NCBI RefSeq assembly: GCF_051390635.1
Contig: NZ_JBPODT010000002.1
Location: forward strand, 930,001 to 994,000
Length of the DNA: 64,000 bases
Direction of reading: 5' to 3'
Source of the DNA: Microbaculum sp051390635
Lineage (GTDB): Bacteria > Pseudomonadota > Alphaproteobacteria > Rhizobiales > Tepidamorphaceae
Positions 62,237 through 64,000 of the stretch are shown piece after piece. The first letter of the stretch is position 1, and every line of letters starts with the position of its first letter. The notes under the pieces were generated by a model. That model did no database searches. It saw only the letters and a program-made list of their open reading frames with translations, and was not told where the DNA came from. The position numbers and the translations under genes were made by a program.

Positions 62237-64000
62237 AGCCCGGCATCTCCGGCTCGCTGACGCGGGCCTTCATTTCGTCGCCGCTGACGCCGCTGCTGCT
62301 GATCTCCGCGCTGGCGCTCGGCCTGGTCGCGCTGGTCTCGCTGCCGCGTGAGGAAGAACCGCAGATCAGCGTGCCGCTGGTCGATATCCACGTCTCCGCC
62401 GACGGGCTGCACGCCGATGATGCGGTCAAGCTCGTCACCGAGCCGCTCGAGACCATCGTCAAGGGCATCAACGGCGTCGAGCACGTCTATTCCCAGACCC
62501 AGGACGATCGCGTCACCGTCACCGCCCGCTTCTTTGTCGGTACCGATCCCGATGACGCCATCCTGCGCGTGCACGAGAAGGTGCGCGCCAATATGGACCG
62601 CATCCCCATCGGCATTCCCGAGCCGCTGATCGTCGGTCGGGGCATCGACGACGTGGCCATCGTGGTCGTCACCCTGGCGCCCAAGGCGAGCGCTGCCGAC
62701 CGCTGGACCGACAACGGACTTTATTACATCGCCCGCGACCTGCTGGTCGAACTCGCCAAGGTCGAGGATGTCGGCCTGACCTATATCGTCGGTGGCCGCG
62801 ACGACCAGATCCGCATCGAGCCGGATCCGGAGCGCATGGCGCTCTACGGCATCACGCTGGAGCAGCTGATCGGCAAGGTGACCGAGGCGAACCGGTCGTT
62901 CCTCGCCGGCACCGTTCGCGACACCGACCGAAGCCTGCCGGTCGTCGCCGGCCAGACTCTGCAGGGCGTGCCGGATATCGGGCTCCTGGAGATGACCGCG
63001 CGGGACGGCCGCAAGGTCTATGTCGGCGACGTCGCCGATGTAGTGGTCGATGCCGCCCCCGAGGAACAACGCGTCTGGCACATGAGCCGCGACGAGGACG
63101 GGGCGATGACACCCGTTCCCGCCGTCTCCATCGCCATCTCCAAGCGCGCCGGGGCCAATGCCGTGGTGATCGGCGAGCGGCTGGTCGAGCGCCTGGAACT
63201 GATGCGCGACCGGCTGGTGCCGGAAGATCTCGATGTCCTGATCACCCGCGACTATGGCGAGACCGCCAACGAAAAGGCGAATGAGCTCCTGTTCCACCTG
63301 GCACTGGCGACCGTCTCCATCGTCATATTGGTCGCCTTCGCCATCGGCTGGCGCGAGGGCGTCGTCGTCCTGATCGTCATTCCGACGACGATCCTGCTGA
63401 CCCTCTTTGCCTCTTATTTCATGGGCTACACGATCAACCGCGTCAGCCTGTTCGCGCTGATCTTCTCGATCGGCATTCTCGTCGACGACGCCATCGTCGT
63501 GATCGAGAACATAGCCCGGCACTGGGCAATGAAGGACGGGCGAAGCCGCCGCGAGGCGGCGATCGACGCCGTCGCGGAGGTCGGTAACCCGACCATCGTC
63601 GCGACCCTGACGGTCGTCGCGGCCCTTCTGCCGATGCTGTTCGTGTCGGGCTTGATGGGGCCGTACATGAGCCCGATCCCGGCGAACGCGTCCGCGGCGA
63701 TGATCTTCTCGTTCTTCGTCGCCGTCATCGTCACGCCCTGGCTGATGATGAAGATCGGCAAGGAACACGGCGGCCACGGCGGGGGCGGGCAGGTCGCCGA
63801 GCACGAATCCGCCCACGGCGGCGTTCTCGGCCGGGCCTATGTCTCGGTCGCCAGGCCGCTGTTGAAGACCAAGTTCCGCGTCTGGACCTTCCTGCTCGTC
63901 GTCGGCGTCGCCACGATGGGTGCGATGTACATGTTCTTCGACAAGACCGTCACGGTGAAGCTGCTGCCGTTCGACAACAAGTCGGAGCTGCAGGTGGTCG
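62233..64000 (+). CDS. RND efflux transporter, inner membrane subunit (3' end outside window)
   Basis: About 589 residues are visible, starting ATG 62233 with MKPGISGSLTRAFISSPLTP. A first helix, the conserved SLPREEEPQISVPLVDIHVS, a porter domain, and helices IVILVAFAIGWREGVVVLIV and IFSIGILVDDAIVVIENIAR are seen; the last holds the proton-relay Asp pair of RND pumps. Residues ending the visible part start the second half. The style is AcrB/CusA-like of the group lacking strong substrate clues. A His/Gly-rich cytoplasmic loop (EHGGHGGGGQVAEHESAHGG) could bind metal, which is inference. Confidence 0.93.
   Translation, partial: MKPGISGSLTRAFISSPLTPLLLISALALGLVALVSLPREEEPQISVPLVDIHVSADGLHADDAVKLVTEPLETIVKGINGVEHVYSQTQDDRVTVTARFFVGTDPDDAILRVHEKVRANMDRIPIGIPEPLIVGRGIDDVAIVVVTLAPKASAADRWTDNGLYYIARDLLVELAKVEDVGLTYIVGGRDDQIRIEPDPERMALYGITLEQLIGKVTEANRSFLAGTVRDTDRSLPVVAGQTLQGVPDIGLLEMTARDGRKVYVGDVADVVVDAAPEEQRVWHMSRDEDGAMTPVPAVSIAISKRAGANAVVIGERLVERLELMRDRLVPEDLDVLITRDYGETANEKANELLFHLALATVSIVILVAFAIGWREGVVVLIVIPTTILLTLFASYFMGYTINRVSLFALIFSIGILVDDAIVVIENIARHWAMKDGRSRREAAIDAVAEVGNPTIVATLTVVAALLPMLFVSGLMGPYMSPIPANASAAMIFSFFVAVIVTPWLMMKIGKEHGGHGGGGQVAEHESAHGGVLGRAYVSVARPLLKTKFRVWTFLLVVGVATMGAMYMFFDKTVTVKLLPFDNKSELQVV

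Overview
The window is a high-GC chromosomal segment from an alphaproteobacterium, most likely a member of Hyphomicrobiales (Rhizobiales). The evidence is gene content and order: PopZ and HdaA homologues, an ExoR-like Sel1 protein next to xthA-erpA-dgt-argS, a run from an SPOR protein through nagZ-scpA-scpB-tatABC-serS-surE-pcm-nlpD to yajC-secDF, a CtrA-type box (TTAA-N7-TTAAC) and an alphaproteobacterial LexA box (GAAC-N7-GAAC). No rRNA is present, so genus and family cannot be fixed. I see no insertion sequence, prophage, CRISPR array or obvious foreign island. This is core genome, densely packed, with many start/stop overlaps.

Region by region. 1-1.5 kb: C-terminal part of a molybdopterin oxidoreductase and a small exported cysteine protein. 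1.5-3.2 kb: purM-purN (minus strand), steps 5 and 3 of purine synthesis. 3.4-10.7 kb: a plus-strand run of a DUF2066 protein, a CDP-alcohol phosphatidyltransferase, an AI-2E family permease, HdaA (DnaA inactivation), polyphosphate kinase and Ppx/GppA phosphatase. 10.7-13.2 kb: RNase D and an MFS carrier (minus). 13.3-20.7 kb: aspS, maeB (malic enzyme-PTA fusion), a family 2 glycosyltransferase, a membrane EAL phosphodiesterase behind a CtrA-type box, and a seven-helix hydrolase of the ceramidase/alkaline-ceramidase fold. 20.7-22.9 kb: a photolyase, tRNA-Asn, a small membrane protein and tRNA-Cys. 23.0-33.3 kb: a diverged PIMT-like methyltransferase, a TolC-family porin, PopZ, valS, an LmtA/ICMT-like methyltransferase, ilvD and an ExoR-like protein.

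33.4-55.1 kb holds repair and Fe-S genes (xthA, erpA), dgt and argS, then the long envelope, chromosome and secretion cluster: SPOR protein, NagZ, ScpA/ScpB, an orphan ABC ATPase, TatABC, SerS, SurE, Pcm, NlpD, and after a convergent DUF815 ATPase, YajC-SecD-SecF. Two small genes tightly coupled to SecF are homologues of the mitochondrial complex I assembly factors NDUFAF3 and NDUFAF6. 55.1-64 kb: trmFO, a 44-residue single-helix membrane protein, an SOS locus (a GNAT acetyltransferase and uvrA reading one way and ssb the other from a region with a LexA box), and the start of an HlyD/RND efflux operon cut off by the window end.

The points most worth a second look are the GNAT gene placed between the LexA box and uvrA, the CtrA box in front of the EAL/CREST hydrolase pair, the orphan ABC ATPase overlapping scpB, the PIMT-like paralogue without the TISxP motif and with an alternative-hairpin leader, the complex I assembly-factor pair attached to secDF, the duplicated ADDIxxLMA motif in PopZ, and the unlisted 44-residue membrane protein. 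I did not find a clearly novel multi-gene system; most of the window is conserved housekeeping sequence.
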